64,000 nucleotides of DNA, taken from Episyrphus balteatus (taxonomy: Eukaryota; Arthropoda; Insecta; Diptera; Syrphidae). The stretch is taken from assembly GCF_945859705.1 (NCBI RefSeq), contig NC_079136.1, forward strand, positions 38,845,307 to 38,909,306. Direction: 5' to 3'. Below are positions 35,591-46,870 of the stretch, piece after piece. How positions within the stretch are numbered: position 1 is the first letter of the stretch; every line of letters begins with the position of its first letter. The notes under the pieces were generated by a model. It had not been told where the DNA came from. It saw nothing but the letters and a program-made list of their open reading frames with translations, and made no database searches. The position numbers and the translations under genes were made by a program.

Positions 35591-36984
35591 AAATTATATA
35601 AAATGAAAAATTTGCGCAAAATTTTCTTGATTCTGGGTTTTTCTGGAATCAAATTTTCGGGATTGTTTTTTGAAAAGGACTTAAGAAATAAATCAAATTT
35701 GTATGAATGTTGAAAAAATTTTAATCGAGTTAAAATATCTTATTGAAAAGACTTCCGTGATAAAAAAAACATTTTCAAATGTCTGAAAATTAATCTAATC
35801 TAAAAATATATCTAATCTAAAAAATATTTTTGAAGCATCTGTGTTAAAAAATACCTAGTGTTTCGAAAAAACTCTTAAGAAGAATTACTAAACGTACTAA
35901 TAATTTGTGCTTTTGAAGTATTGGACACTTTAAAGTCTAAGATCGAAACGTTCGAAAATCGTAGGATTAAATTTGTTGTTAAAGAAATAATTCGTCTTCA
36001 ATAAGCAAAAACATTTTTGAATCAGCCCTTTTATAGTAATTTTTGGCTTGATTTTAAATAAGTCAAAAGAACGCTTCGAAGTCATGGCATTAACAATTTA
36101 ACGACATAAAAAACGGACTTAAAGCTTCCTGGAAAAGAAGATAGAAAAAAACCCCAAGATTTTAATTCCCTTCGTTTTTAGAGAAAAACTCACAGGCAAA
36201 GGTTATTGTCAACGAATTTAGAAAGAATAAAACAATATCAATACTTCTGAAACTAAGAAAAAACTATCGACATTCAAAAGTGAATTTCTTATTTTATAAT
36301 TATTTAATATAGAATAAAATTAATAACATCAGAAGTTATTATTAAGTTCGTTAAGCAAATTAAGTTTCATTTATCAAAAATTGTAATAAAAAGAAAAGCC
36401 TGACTTAATCGACTAATGGATAAAAGCATTTATTTGAATAATTCGCTACTCAAATTCCTCATCAATTTCTCTGTGTTCTTGATAAATAAAATTCCAAATC
36501 CTTTTTTCTCGAATATCAAATACTATTGCGACTCATGTGGGTGAAGATATTATTGCACAATAAATATGGCTGAATTATTTCAGTTATGCACATTGCACAT
36601 ATTTACAAATATTCAAAATTAATTCTCAATCAAGAATGCATTTTGATTTCTTCTTCTACGTTGTTAAAGTTCTCAACGAATAATTGAGAGTTATGAAATA
36701 GCATCTGAAGCAATTCCAAATTCAAATCGGATTACTTTATACCTGATGCAATTATTTCAGAGAGCTAAAGACGAAAAAGAATCTTTGGATAAGGAGAGGG
36801 ATTACTCAAGGAAAATCGATTTGCATTTGTAAACATCAGAAATACCCAAGTAAATTTATGTAATCCAGTCAAATGTGAATACTTGAAGGTATGCATATCT
36901 AAAAGTTTTCAAAAAGTTCAAAAGAGATAGATAGGGAAGGTTATAAATTGAAAGGTTATAAGCAGGGAAACTCTTCAAAAGAGA
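35591..36984. other. Unassigned A+T-rich intron sequence
   Basis: No gene, RNA or element boundary seen. Confidence 0.4.
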
Positions 36985-37660
36985 ACAGAGTTGTAAAAAT
37001 ATCAAAAAAAAAAAAAAAATAAAAAGAAATTTACTGAAAATAAAAAAAATTTGCATTAAAAAAAAATATTTATTACAACTAAAAGAATATTTATTGCAGA
37101 TATAAAAAAATTTGCATTAAAAAAAAATTTACTGTACCTACCTACCTGAAAAATATTTGCATTGAAAATAAAATTTTAATTGCAAATTAAAAAATCAATG
37201 TAAAAGTGTGCGTTAAATATTTTTTTTTAAATATTTGTCGAATTTCTAACAATTTTGGCAATTTGATCATATACATTAGCTATTTCAACTAATGTTAAGC
37301 CAAATATTCGAAATTGTAAAAAATTTTGACGAATATTAAAAAAAAAGTAATTAATGCACACATTTTGCATTGAATTTTTTTTAAGTGTAGAAATCTTTTT
37401 ATTTGCGGAACATTTTTTTTTCAATGCAAAATATTTGTATTTGCAATAAAAAATTTATTTTCAATGCAAATATTTTTCAGTTACAATAACAATAAGCAAT
37501 TTTTTTTTTATTTTTATTAAATATTTTTCAGTTCCAACAATTTCTTTTTTAATTTGTTTTTTTTTTCAGTTGCAATGAATATTTTTTTTTATGTAAAATT
37601 TTTTTGTTTGCAATAAATATTTTTTTTTTTAATTTGTAATGACAAAAAAAAATGCATCAA
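36985..37660. mobile_element. TTTGCATTAAAA-array foldback (E2)
   Basis: It starts GAGTTGTAAAAATATC. The left arm holds irregular TTTATTGCA and GCATTAAAAAAA units. An inverted core runs from TTTGTCGAATTTC (37233) to GACGAATATTAAAA (37328). The right arm is the same unit type inverted (TTTTTTCAATGCAAA, ATTTGCAATAAA). It is the most complete of three copies and lacks the DINE-like insertion of E1. Confidence 0.55.
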
Positions 37661-39205
37661 AAAAATGATTTTCTAGGTGAATTTGGTTTAAGATTTTTTG
37701 TTTTGATTAAATGAGATTGCGTGCAAAATTTCTTAAAATATGCTTTATTCTTTCTACAACATAGTTGACTTCAAAATACAAGTTCTGGAACTGAATTTTA
37801 TTATTCTTTCAAAAATGTTTCTTTTTTTACTCCCAACTACGGCCTTAAAAAATGGACTCTAATACAAACTAATGTCCGTTAAAGAGCTAGAATTTCAAAT
37901 CTTATTACAAAAGAAGAACTCCATTTGTATAAATCAATCATAAATTTAAGTCAACAAAACTCTAGAAGACTCTACTTGCATGGTAGCAGTATCAAAGTAA
38001 ATTTCTACGAATTGTTTGCTCTATCCCTTTTTTTTCCTTAAGATAAACGTGTTAAGTTGTGTGTGTAGAGAGCAGAGCCATTCTAAAGTCCTAATTGGAT
38101 GGAAATAAATTGTAAGCGATAAGAAGATCAAAAGTTTTAATTATAACCTTTTAAATGGATTGAAAAAGAAGAAATGCAAAGCATTCCTAGAAATCAAGAT
38201 AGGAAATAATATTCACTTTGGTTACTAACCTGGTTACTAAACAAAACAAAAAATGAAGAAAAAACGATTTTTTATCTTAAAAGTAAGAGAAGAGGAAATA
38301 ATAACATGGATGAAATCATCTATTGTTAGTCTATTACAAGTGATAAAAAACTTTCATCTTTGAACTACCTACTTCTACTTGAAAAGGGTTTTGCAAGTGG
38401 GGTTTTAAGTAAGTGATATAATCAAGGATTTTTATTTTTCTCAAAATTGTTGCTCTTACATCTTTAATTTTGAAAACGAAAGGAAGATGTTTTTTTCGAA
38501 AGGAATTATGAAAGTTATCAGTTGGTTTATTATCAATAGACCCCTCCGCCATAACTAACTCCATCCCTTATTCAATATCCCTTCCCATTTAAGCCTTTAA
38601 ACCACATCATCATCAAAAGATAAACAGAATATATAATCAAGTATAGATTAGGTTGATAGTTAGGTTGGTGGTAATCCAACAAAAGATAACAATGCACCTT
38701 TAGTTAAATGTAACGCAAAACCCTTTTTTTTTATTTGTTTTGTTTTGTTCCATCCTATTCATTGTCATCGTATTAATTAATTATTATTTTATAATCTATT
38801 CACGTCTTTCATTGGCATACCAAAGTACAACCAAAACAATTGTGGTTACGCACTTCAACCATCATCATCATAAGTCCCCATATACTAAACCGCATATCAT
38901 TTAATCAATTAATCACAGAGTTACTCTCCTAAAGCCTTATAAATACTATAAATAGAAATAATACAACACAATACATTTGTACATACATTTAAATAAAATT
39001 TTCAACGCGTCATTAATTAGAATACACAACACCATCGTTTGAGTTTGTGAATTTTATATTTATCTATATCAAGTTAACCATGGTTGCATTTAAGAAGAAA
39101 TGTGCATTAAGGGGCTTCAAAAAAACTAATGAAGTTAGCTTTTGGAGTAATAAAAAGAAATATCTCTTTAAACAATTTAAGGCTATTTCGTGAAAGTCCT
39201 TAGGA
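37661..39205. other. Unassigned intron sequence
   Basis: No gene recognised; includes ordinary unique-looking sequence at 38600-39100. Confidence 0.4.
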
Positions 39206-39540
39206 GGGTTGTAAAAATATCATTTAAAAAAATGCATTTGAAAATAAAAAAAATATTTGTTGCAAATTAAAAAAAAAAAAAAATGAATTAAAAAAATTAA
39301 ATGCAACTGAAAAATATTTGCATTGAAAAAACAAAAATATTTATTCCAACTAAAATACTTTGCATTTAAAGAAAATAAATGTAATGGCAATTTAAAAATT
39401 ATTTGCATTAAAAATAAAATTTGTATTGCAAATACATACTAATATTATGCACTAAAAAAAATTAATTGCAAATTCGAAAATGTCTGCATTGAAAAAAAGC
39501 TTACTTAAAGCTTTCTATAAAAAAAATTAGTTAAAATTAT
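39206..39540. mobile_element. TTTGCATTAAAA-array element (E3), truncated
   Basis: Starts GGGTTGTAAAAATATC as in E1 and E2 and contains ATTTGCATTGAAAA, TTTATTCCAAC and GCATTAAAA units. The inverted core and right arm are not evident. Confidence 0.45.
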
Positions 39541-39994
39541 GATTTAATTTAACCTTTGTAACCCAAGATCGTAAATTTTAAAATTAATAATGACAATCGA
39601 ATGGCCTTTAACTATAATAAAACACGTATTTTTTTTTTTTTAAATTCAATAAATTCGTTATAAATAAAGTTTAAATATTTTATTTTTATATACAAATGCA
39701 AAAATTTAAACAAAAAACTATCTAATATTGAGTTTTAGGCACTTTCCAGAAAAACTATTTTTTTCTGAATTTCGTAGTTTTTACACAATTTATTTTCAAA
39801 AAAAGCCCAACTTTCAACATTAGCTGCCAATTAAAAACTATTGGTGCCATTTAATAGAAATATGGCGTGCTATTTCGATAAAGCAATATTTAAAGATTAC
39901 GTAAGAAGCTTCTGAGTGAAAAAATTAAGTTTCTACAGCTTTTGTGCGATCTTTTTCGGTTTGTTACAGAAATGTCACATGGGGCTACAAGGGT

Positions 39995-40690
39995 TATTAA
40001 ATCTGTTTTTTAAATTTATGAAACAACATTTTAAATAATTTTGATCTTGTAAAAAACGAATTAAAAAAAAAAAACGAATTAAAAAGAAAATAATTTTTTA
40101 TATATAAAAATTTTCTAACATTTTTCAACAAAAAAAAAATTGTATGCCATTTTGAAGAAATAATTAATTAATACCTAAAAAAGAAATTTCGAAATATTAC
40201 AATAGGTAAAACACTTTCAAAAAATTAAATTTTCAAAAAGAAATTTAAAAAAATTGTTTTTTTGTTTAAATCTAAAAATCTAACTTTCAAAAAAAAAAAA
40301 ATTAAGAAATTGTTTTATTTTTTTTAATCTAAAAATGTATTTTTTTTTATTTTTTTTTATTTTTTTTTGAATAAAATAACGGTTACTTAAACGCTTTTGT
40401 ATAAAAGTTTTTGTTGAAATCGGATTAGTCGTGCACTAGATATTCTGAAATAAAAAACAGCGTTCTATAGCAGGTACCGTTAATAACGGTTCAAAAAAAG
40501 TTTTTTTTTGTTTTTGGGTCTTATTTGTTAAATTACACACAAAAATTTTAATCAAAATCGTTAGAGCCGTTTTTGAAAAAAAAAATTACTTTTCTATTTC
40601 CGGCAGGCACCGTTAGTTTTAGTCCTAAAAAAATTTCAATTCCCCATCTAGATTTTCCTCGTTATCAAAAATCTTGATTTAAATAAAAAA
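39995..40690 (-). mobile_element. Partial DINE-1-like copy
   Basis: It matches the interior of elements at 15299 and 55462: TTATATATAAAAATTTTCTAAC, GGTACCGTTAATAACGGT, AATCGTTAGAGCCGTTTTTG and CCGTTAGTTTTAGTC blocks in the same order as 55462-56434. Neither end nor the TCTG microsatellite is present. Confidence 0.6.
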
Positions 40691-41400
40691 AAAAAAAAAC
40701 AGTAATGCAATACTGGGTAACACGTGCTTGCTCTTGTTGTCCAAATATATTTTATAATAGTTTAAACCAGTCAAAATGTTAAATTTTAACCAATTAAAAT
40801 TTTGTACGGAAAGATTCGACATAGGATTGATGATAGTTTTTATTTTAAACGGAAATACCATATTTCCGGTATCCGAACTTTTAAGAAATTCTTAAACGAT
40901 TTTTAATAGAATCAAAATTCTTAATGCGCCACATTCAATCTAAATTGTTCATTTTCGAGAAAATTGCAAATCTCGAAAGTGTTATATGAAAAATAAAATA
41001 TGCGGAGAAATTTTATACAAATAATTTAAACCAAATTTAAGTATTAAGACCATAACCCTTTTGGCTATCTTAGAAATGTTCAACTTTAAACCAAATCTTT
41101 ATTTTTTTTTTCGTGAGAAATATTTTTTTACCGTAGTTCTATAAGTTTCTTAAAAACAAAAATCTTCTTTTGATATCCCATTATCAAAATTGTCAAAAAA
41201 AAAATCGCACTTCACTTGGAACTCTGTTACCATTAGTTCAGTAGGATTCAATTTTCTTTCATTAAATGCACTGAAAATGAGACTTTATCAATCTTTTCTG
41301 TACAAAATTTAGCTAAAATTTAAAATTGTATAAGATATACATTTTAGACTATCAAATTTTGTAGTAGGTAGATATTTTTTTTTAAATTCTTTTTACATAT
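40691..41400. other. Unassigned intron sequence
   Basis: No gene or clear repeat boundary seen before the polypyrimidine tract of the ratchet site. Confidence 0.4.
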
Positions 41401-41411
41401 ATTTAGTTTTA

Positions 41412-41524
41412 AATTTGTCTTTAATTTTTTCTTCTCTTTCTTTTCAGGTAAGAATCGATATTTAAATATCTATTGGAGCGTTTTCCAATTTTAACCGAAT
41501 TTTAAATCATTAACTTATTTAAAG
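41412..41524 (+). promoter_or_regulatory. Recursive-splicing (ratchet) site with 77-nt putative RS-exon
   Basis: A long polypyrimidine tract (41415-41445) ends CTTTTCAG|GTAAGA with the junction at 41447/41448. A second donor, AAAG|GTAAGA, follows at 41524/41525, so the putative RS-exon is 77 nt, the same length as at 3901-3977. It lies 11.8 kb into Gprk2 intron 1 on the sense strand. Known fly ratchet sites sit in long introns of this kind. Confidence 0.7.
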
Positions 41525-43874
41525 GTAAGATAGGTAAATAATAAAATTGAGCGAGTTTTTAGGCCGAAATTTATGACAGAGACAAATGTACATAATACAT
41601 TGATCAATAAATTAAAAGCATCTAAAAAATAAGAAGCCAAAATCGCAAGCCAATATTTTGATGAAAATTTAAGCCGTGAAAACAACCCGGCTTTTATAAA
41701 TTTTTTCACAATTTTTCAAAGGCGTTTTTCTTTATGTGTTTCTATTTCAAGCTGAAAACCATACGTATAACATTTTTTTTTTTAATTTTTTTTTTGTAGT
41801 CACACTATAGGCTTTAAGCTCATCAAATCCGACTCTGTCCACAACACAATAAAGTGCGATTTAATAATAAAAAAAAATTCTTAATTTATAGGTCAGCCTT
41901 AGCTAGTTTTAAGCTTTAAATGAAACGTTTTGGGTCTTATGGGTGGAATGCATTGCACATAATATGCATTCAAATCCCCAACCTCTTATCGTATACCGAC
42001 TAACAACCAACGGACGACGACGACGGCGACGCGCGCACATCGACGATATGGTGGTAGACAGAGGTTGAGGTCGTTCAATATTGTGGTGACGTTAAAAATG
42101 TGTATATATCACAAAATAACACAAAAAAAATAAAAAGAAATAAATAGACAGAGAAGAAAAAAAAAAACATTAAAAAAAAGTGATAATGTGTCGCTGAGTG
42201 TAACAAATACGACACAATGACTTCACATCCACCACATACTAAGCTTTATCGAGAGTAATTACTGTTTGCATTTGAATTTAGCTTAATTTATTTAATTTAC
42301 GTTTTTTTTTCTCTCGCATTTGTTATCGTTTGTCGTGCGTAAATCCGTTGGCTTTCAACATGGTGATTAGGTGCAAAACAATTTATAATTTCATGTTATT
42401 AGGTGAAACGGTTATTACATGAATATTTAATTGTTATTTTAGTTTTTTTTTTTAGAAATTGAAGAAATGAACAATTACTGACCTAATGACTTTGAAGTTA
42501 TCAAAACTGCTAACGATTTTGTTTTGTATAGTACTTTGATACATGAAACCTACTTTTGAAATAAGGGCTTATCTTAAATGAGTACGTACCTACTCCTACA
42601 TGCACAAAAAATGTGTCATAGATAAAATATTTAACTGCTATTTAAATTACATTCTTAATTTGAAACTGGAAAACCTAGGTATAGATTAATTAATTTGGGA
42701 AATTCTTGATACTTCAAAATTAAAACAACTATATTTTATATAGAAAATTGACATTCTGTCAGTATTTTTTTTTTTTTTAGAAGTTGTTTTAGAAGTTCTA
42801 AGTAACCACATTTCTATTAATTAATACTATTTAATGTGGATCCCAGTTGTGATTTAGTTCGCCGATTTCCTTCAATTTTTTCGAATAAATACTTAGCGTT
42901 CTAAAGAAAAAACTTCTTTGATTATTTATTATAAATTTTGTTTAATTTGAAGAATTTACTGGTTACAATAACACTGAACTGAACCTTTTAAAATCTATTT
43001 GACCTTCTTAATGGGCAATATCAATAGGAATAACGATCTATTGAGGAAAATAAAAATTAAAAAAAAAAAAGGTAAAAGTGGCTACTGCATATCTCGGATA
43101 AGAACCACCCTAATGTACATATGAAAGATAGGGACTTTGGGAATATTTTTTTGCATTTATTTCGAAACTTTTTAGCCCATATACCAATTTAAATTTAGCC
43201 ATTTTCAATATAAAGGACATCCTAACATATGTGTACAATATGTATATTATTTCTCATAACTTCCAAAACAATTATCATAATTTGATAAATCTGTGGCAAC
43301 TAGGAAAATCAACACAAGTCGACTCATGTCGAATTTTAGTTTTTAAAAAAATCTGATGCACAATAAGCAATTCTGTGTGCCATATTTTTTTCGTATTTTT
43401 ATCTTAAGTGGTTTATGAAACGAAAAAGGACATAAGCATTGATTTGTTATGGGAAGCTCTCCTGAAAAGTTGTAAAAACTGACTTATGTTCCTTGTTGCA
43501 GGTTGTGGTATAGTAAGAAGCGGCTTACTTGACTTTTGGTTGTAGGGTAAATGTAACGTTCCTAAATATGACGTGCCATAAAGCCCTCTAAAAGCATGAA
43601 CTAAAAAAATTCAGAATCAGCCACATACATTTTTTTTAGAAAAGTGTTATCAGCAGAATCAATTTGTACTCTTATTTCGATTTACAACTATCAATTAATA
43701 GTCGATAAAAGTTAAATTTCGATATCTTATTGCTTAATAAAAAAAAAAAAAAACAAATTTGGAAACAGAGAATGATGTAAACGGTTATTAATTGAAGAGT
43801 AATTGCAAAATTCCATTAAAAAGCTGACAAGTTTTTTCATAAATGAGGTTTAAAAATACCGAATTTCAGTATTA
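41525..43874. other. Host-like intron sequence with a more G+C-rich patch
   Basis: No coding exon recognised. A CG-containing patch at 41990-42070 (GACGACGACGGCGACGCGCG) and an inverted-repeat motif at 41946-41971 stand out. They could mark a regulatory element; there is no direct evidence. Confidence 0.35.
41946..41971. promoter_or_regulatory. Inverted 8-mer GAATGCAT...ATGCATTC
   Basis: Perfect 8-bp arms separated by 10 bp. ATGCAT cores are typical of homeodomain/POU-type sites. Binding is speculative. Confidence 0.3.
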
Positions 43875-45385
43875 GTGGAGTAACTAAAGCTCAAAAATTG
43901 GCAATATTAGGGAACCCGGCCGAACAGCTTAGATTTTGATGATTTTTTCAAACGTCGGAAATTAAAAATACTTTAAAGTCTATAGAACAAAAATTGCCGG
44001 TGTTGCCGTTTTGATTTTTTAAATTTAATTAAAGATTTTTGTGAACAAAAACAAATTTTTTTCAAAAATTTTTCTTAAATTTCATAAATTAATTGATGCC
44101 AAAAGATTGTCTAGGAAATTCAAGGAAAAAAAATATATGGGAGTGAAGGACAATCTTCCATAGTTCAAGCGATAGATGCAATTTTCTTATTAATTGACTT
44201 CAAACACAAAAAAAAATATTTGAACACAACGGCAACATCTACAATATTCAAATATACGTTTTTTTAAAAGCTAGAAGCTTAGTCATATATGTAAAATTAA
44301 AATTTAGTTAATTGAATGAACGGCTTTTGAAAGAATGGTAATTGAACTCAGATTTTTGAAAAAAAAAAAATGATTGAAAAAATTTTAACATGTCGTTTTT
44401 TAAACTTGGTCGTAATATAAAATGCATTTATTTTCAAATTTTTTTGGCCGCATTTATTATGATTTCAAATTATTAAAGGAAATGTCAATATGTATTACGG
44501 TTTATGAAAAAAATTAAAAAGTATTTCATTTTCGAAGAACTTTTTTCAATAAAAGTTTTGAAAAAAATGTAACTTATTTTTTTTTTTAAAGTTCAACATC
44601 TAAACATAAAATTATTTTTTATTCATTTAACAACCCTTACTGTTGAAAGTTAAATAGCAAAAATTTAAAGTTCCTATTTACCACAGCCTTTGAGAAAATT
44701 AATTATTTCAATGCAAAAATTCAGTTTTAATAAAAAAAAAACCATTGAAATTGAAGTAATTTTTCATTTTTTTTTTTTCAAAAGTGTGATATATTTTACC
44801 TTTTTTGCTTCGAAATTCAACTGATAATATTTATGGCCAAAAATTTTTTTTAAATAAATTCATATTTTATTAGAAAAAGTTTGGAAAAAAGTCATTTAAA
44901 ATTTTTCTAATAACATTTATTTTTTTAATTCTTAGTTTGAGGACCATTTTTTCAAAAAGTCTTGATTAAATTTAGTTGATTTAAATTTAAGAGATAAGAA
45001 TGAGCTTCTGGCTTTTTAAAAATGTATTTTAAAATATTGTAGGTGATGCCGTTGTTTTCAAAATATTTTTTTTTGTGTTTGAGGTCAGAATGATAGAAAA
45101 TTGCATTTATCGCTTAAACGATGGAAGATTGTCCCTTACTGCCTTATATATATTTTCCTTAAATTACCTAGAGAATCTTTTGCTATCATTTGTTTTATGA
45201 AATTTAAGCAAAAAAATGGTTTTGTTAAAAAAAATTAATTTTAATTTTAAAAAACAATACGGCAACACCGGCAATTTTTAATCTATAGACTTTAAAATAT
45301 TTTTAATTACCTACGTTTGAAAAAAAATCGTCAAAATCAGAGCTGTTCGGCCGGGTTCCCTAATAATTTGCTTTAGTTACTCTAC
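43875..45385. mobile_element. 1.5-kb foldback element, copy 1
   Basis: The left end is GTGGAGTAACTAAAGC and the right end GCTTTAGTTACTCTAC, flanked by TA on each side (43873-43874, 45386-45387). Arms share GGGAACCCGGCCGAACAGCT and ACTTTAAAGTCTATAGA blocks, and inner inverted matches such as GGTGTTGCCGTTTTG. A second full copy lies at 61732-63228 in the same orientation. No transposase. Confidence 0.85.
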
Positions 45386-45387
45386 TA

Positions 45388-45848
45388 TATTAATGAACTA
45401 TTTAACGTTATATTGAAATTTCGGACAAAAAAAAGAATTGACTTAGAGCTGTCATATAAAAATTCCCCGCAAAACTGAACGGATTAAAAAAATATCGAGT
45501 CAAAATTTCGATACATTATTTTTTACCCAATTTTCTCTGCCACATCAAAAAGTTCTTCAAAATGTTGCTTAAAGGAATTGAAAAAAAAAACCTCCAAAAT
45601 TATAATCTGTATAAAATAGTAAATTTTTTTTTTATTAAAAGACTCAGCAGCAAATTTTAGGTCCCTATATATCTTGTAAACTAATTTTTACACAAGGGAA
45701 CGGTGATAAATGTCTTGATTTTATGTGAGAATTCGGCGCACTTATTAATTTTGAGACTAGAAGCGGTTTTGCAAGCAAATAATTTTTGATCACACTTGTG
45801 TTTCAGTTGTTTAGCGACAGAAACTTTAAAAATTTGAAATCTTTTATC
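45388..45848. other. Unassigned intron sequence
   Basis: No feature recognised. Confidence 0.4.
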
Positions 45849-45851
45849 TAA

Positions 45852-46083
45852 CGGCCATATTATTCACTAGTTACAAAAAAAATACATCTGGATGTAAAAT
45901 TGTCAAATGTCAAAAATAAATCCAAATCCAATATTGTTATCCCGATTTTAACTTTGAAAATAGTTAAAAAAAAATAGTTAAAACTAACTATTTTTTCTCT
46001 GTGTGATAGTGAGTATTATGGATTTGGATTAATTTTTGACATTTCAATTTCTTTACATCCAGAACTAGTGAATAATATGGCCG
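45852..46083. mobile_element. PIF/Harbinger-like MITE with TAA target duplication
   Basis: CGGCCATATTATTCACTAGT at 45852 and its complement ending at 46083 form the inverted ends, with TAA on both sides (45849-45851, 46084-46086). A 3-bp TWA-type duplication is characteristic of PIF/Harbinger transposition. Length 232 bp, with no coding content. A central short hairpin (AATAGTTAAAA / TTTTAACTATT) is present. Confidence 0.75.
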
Positions 46084-46110
46084 TAAGAAACGGAAGTTTC
46101 AGTGATTCTA

Positions 46111-46868
46111 CACCGAAAAAAAAAATTGATAATAACAGCTATCAAATTAACATTTTTCAGTGACAAAAGTCGTCCAACAATTAAAATATCAATTTTGATA
46201 TTTTATCATATCATTTTCACATTTTTTAATTTCAGATGGGATAATGAAAATTTCACTTTGACAATTAAAATATCATTTTGACATTTTTTTAAGTTTAAGT
46301 GGATAGTGAAAATTTCACTTTGACAATTAAAATATCAATGTTGACTAGATTTTACGTTTTAGTTTATTATAATGAAACCTATTTCTTTCCTTTTCTTTTT
46401 TATTATTTTTATTATTAAAAGAATTTTCTTTCTTTTCTTTCAAAACATTACTTATTCTTTACAAAATAATGATCATATTATTTTTTCTATTATATATGAT
46501 ATAATTGTTTTGTTATTTTCTCCCAAACTATGTGAAGTAAAATCTTAGTGCCGATCAAATTTTATCAGTAAATCATACATTTTACTTCGAAAAAACACAA
46601 CGCGCCTTTAAATTAGTACACTTTAAGAATTTTGTATTTAATATTTTTCAATAATTTGGAATGAGAAATTGATATGAAAAAATGATAATAAAATATCAAA
46701 AAAATTTCCAAAATGTGACATTTAAATATCATCCTGATAATAAAAATGTTGTTTTAACATTTTAAATATCATTAAACACATTTTATAGAGCATTTTTGGC
46801 TGATATTTAAGAAATGTTAATTTGATATTTAAAAAATGTTAAATTGATATTGGTTTTTTTTTTCGGTG
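46111..46868. mobile_element. MITE with CACCGAAAAAAAA ends
   Basis: CACCGAAAAAAAAAA at 46111 and its complement ending at 46868 are flanked by TA (46109-46110, 46869-46870). The interior repeats GACAATTAAAATATCA-type units, again a foldback made of short repeated motifs (TTTGATATTTT, AAAATATCAA). No transposase. Confidence 0.7.
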
Positions 46869-46870
46869 TA

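Noticed and set aside
40705..40740. CACGTGCTTGCTCTTGTTG as the end of the adjacent DINE-like copy
   Set aside because: It resembles the element end but lies on the wrong side of the partial copy; probably coincidence or another fragment.
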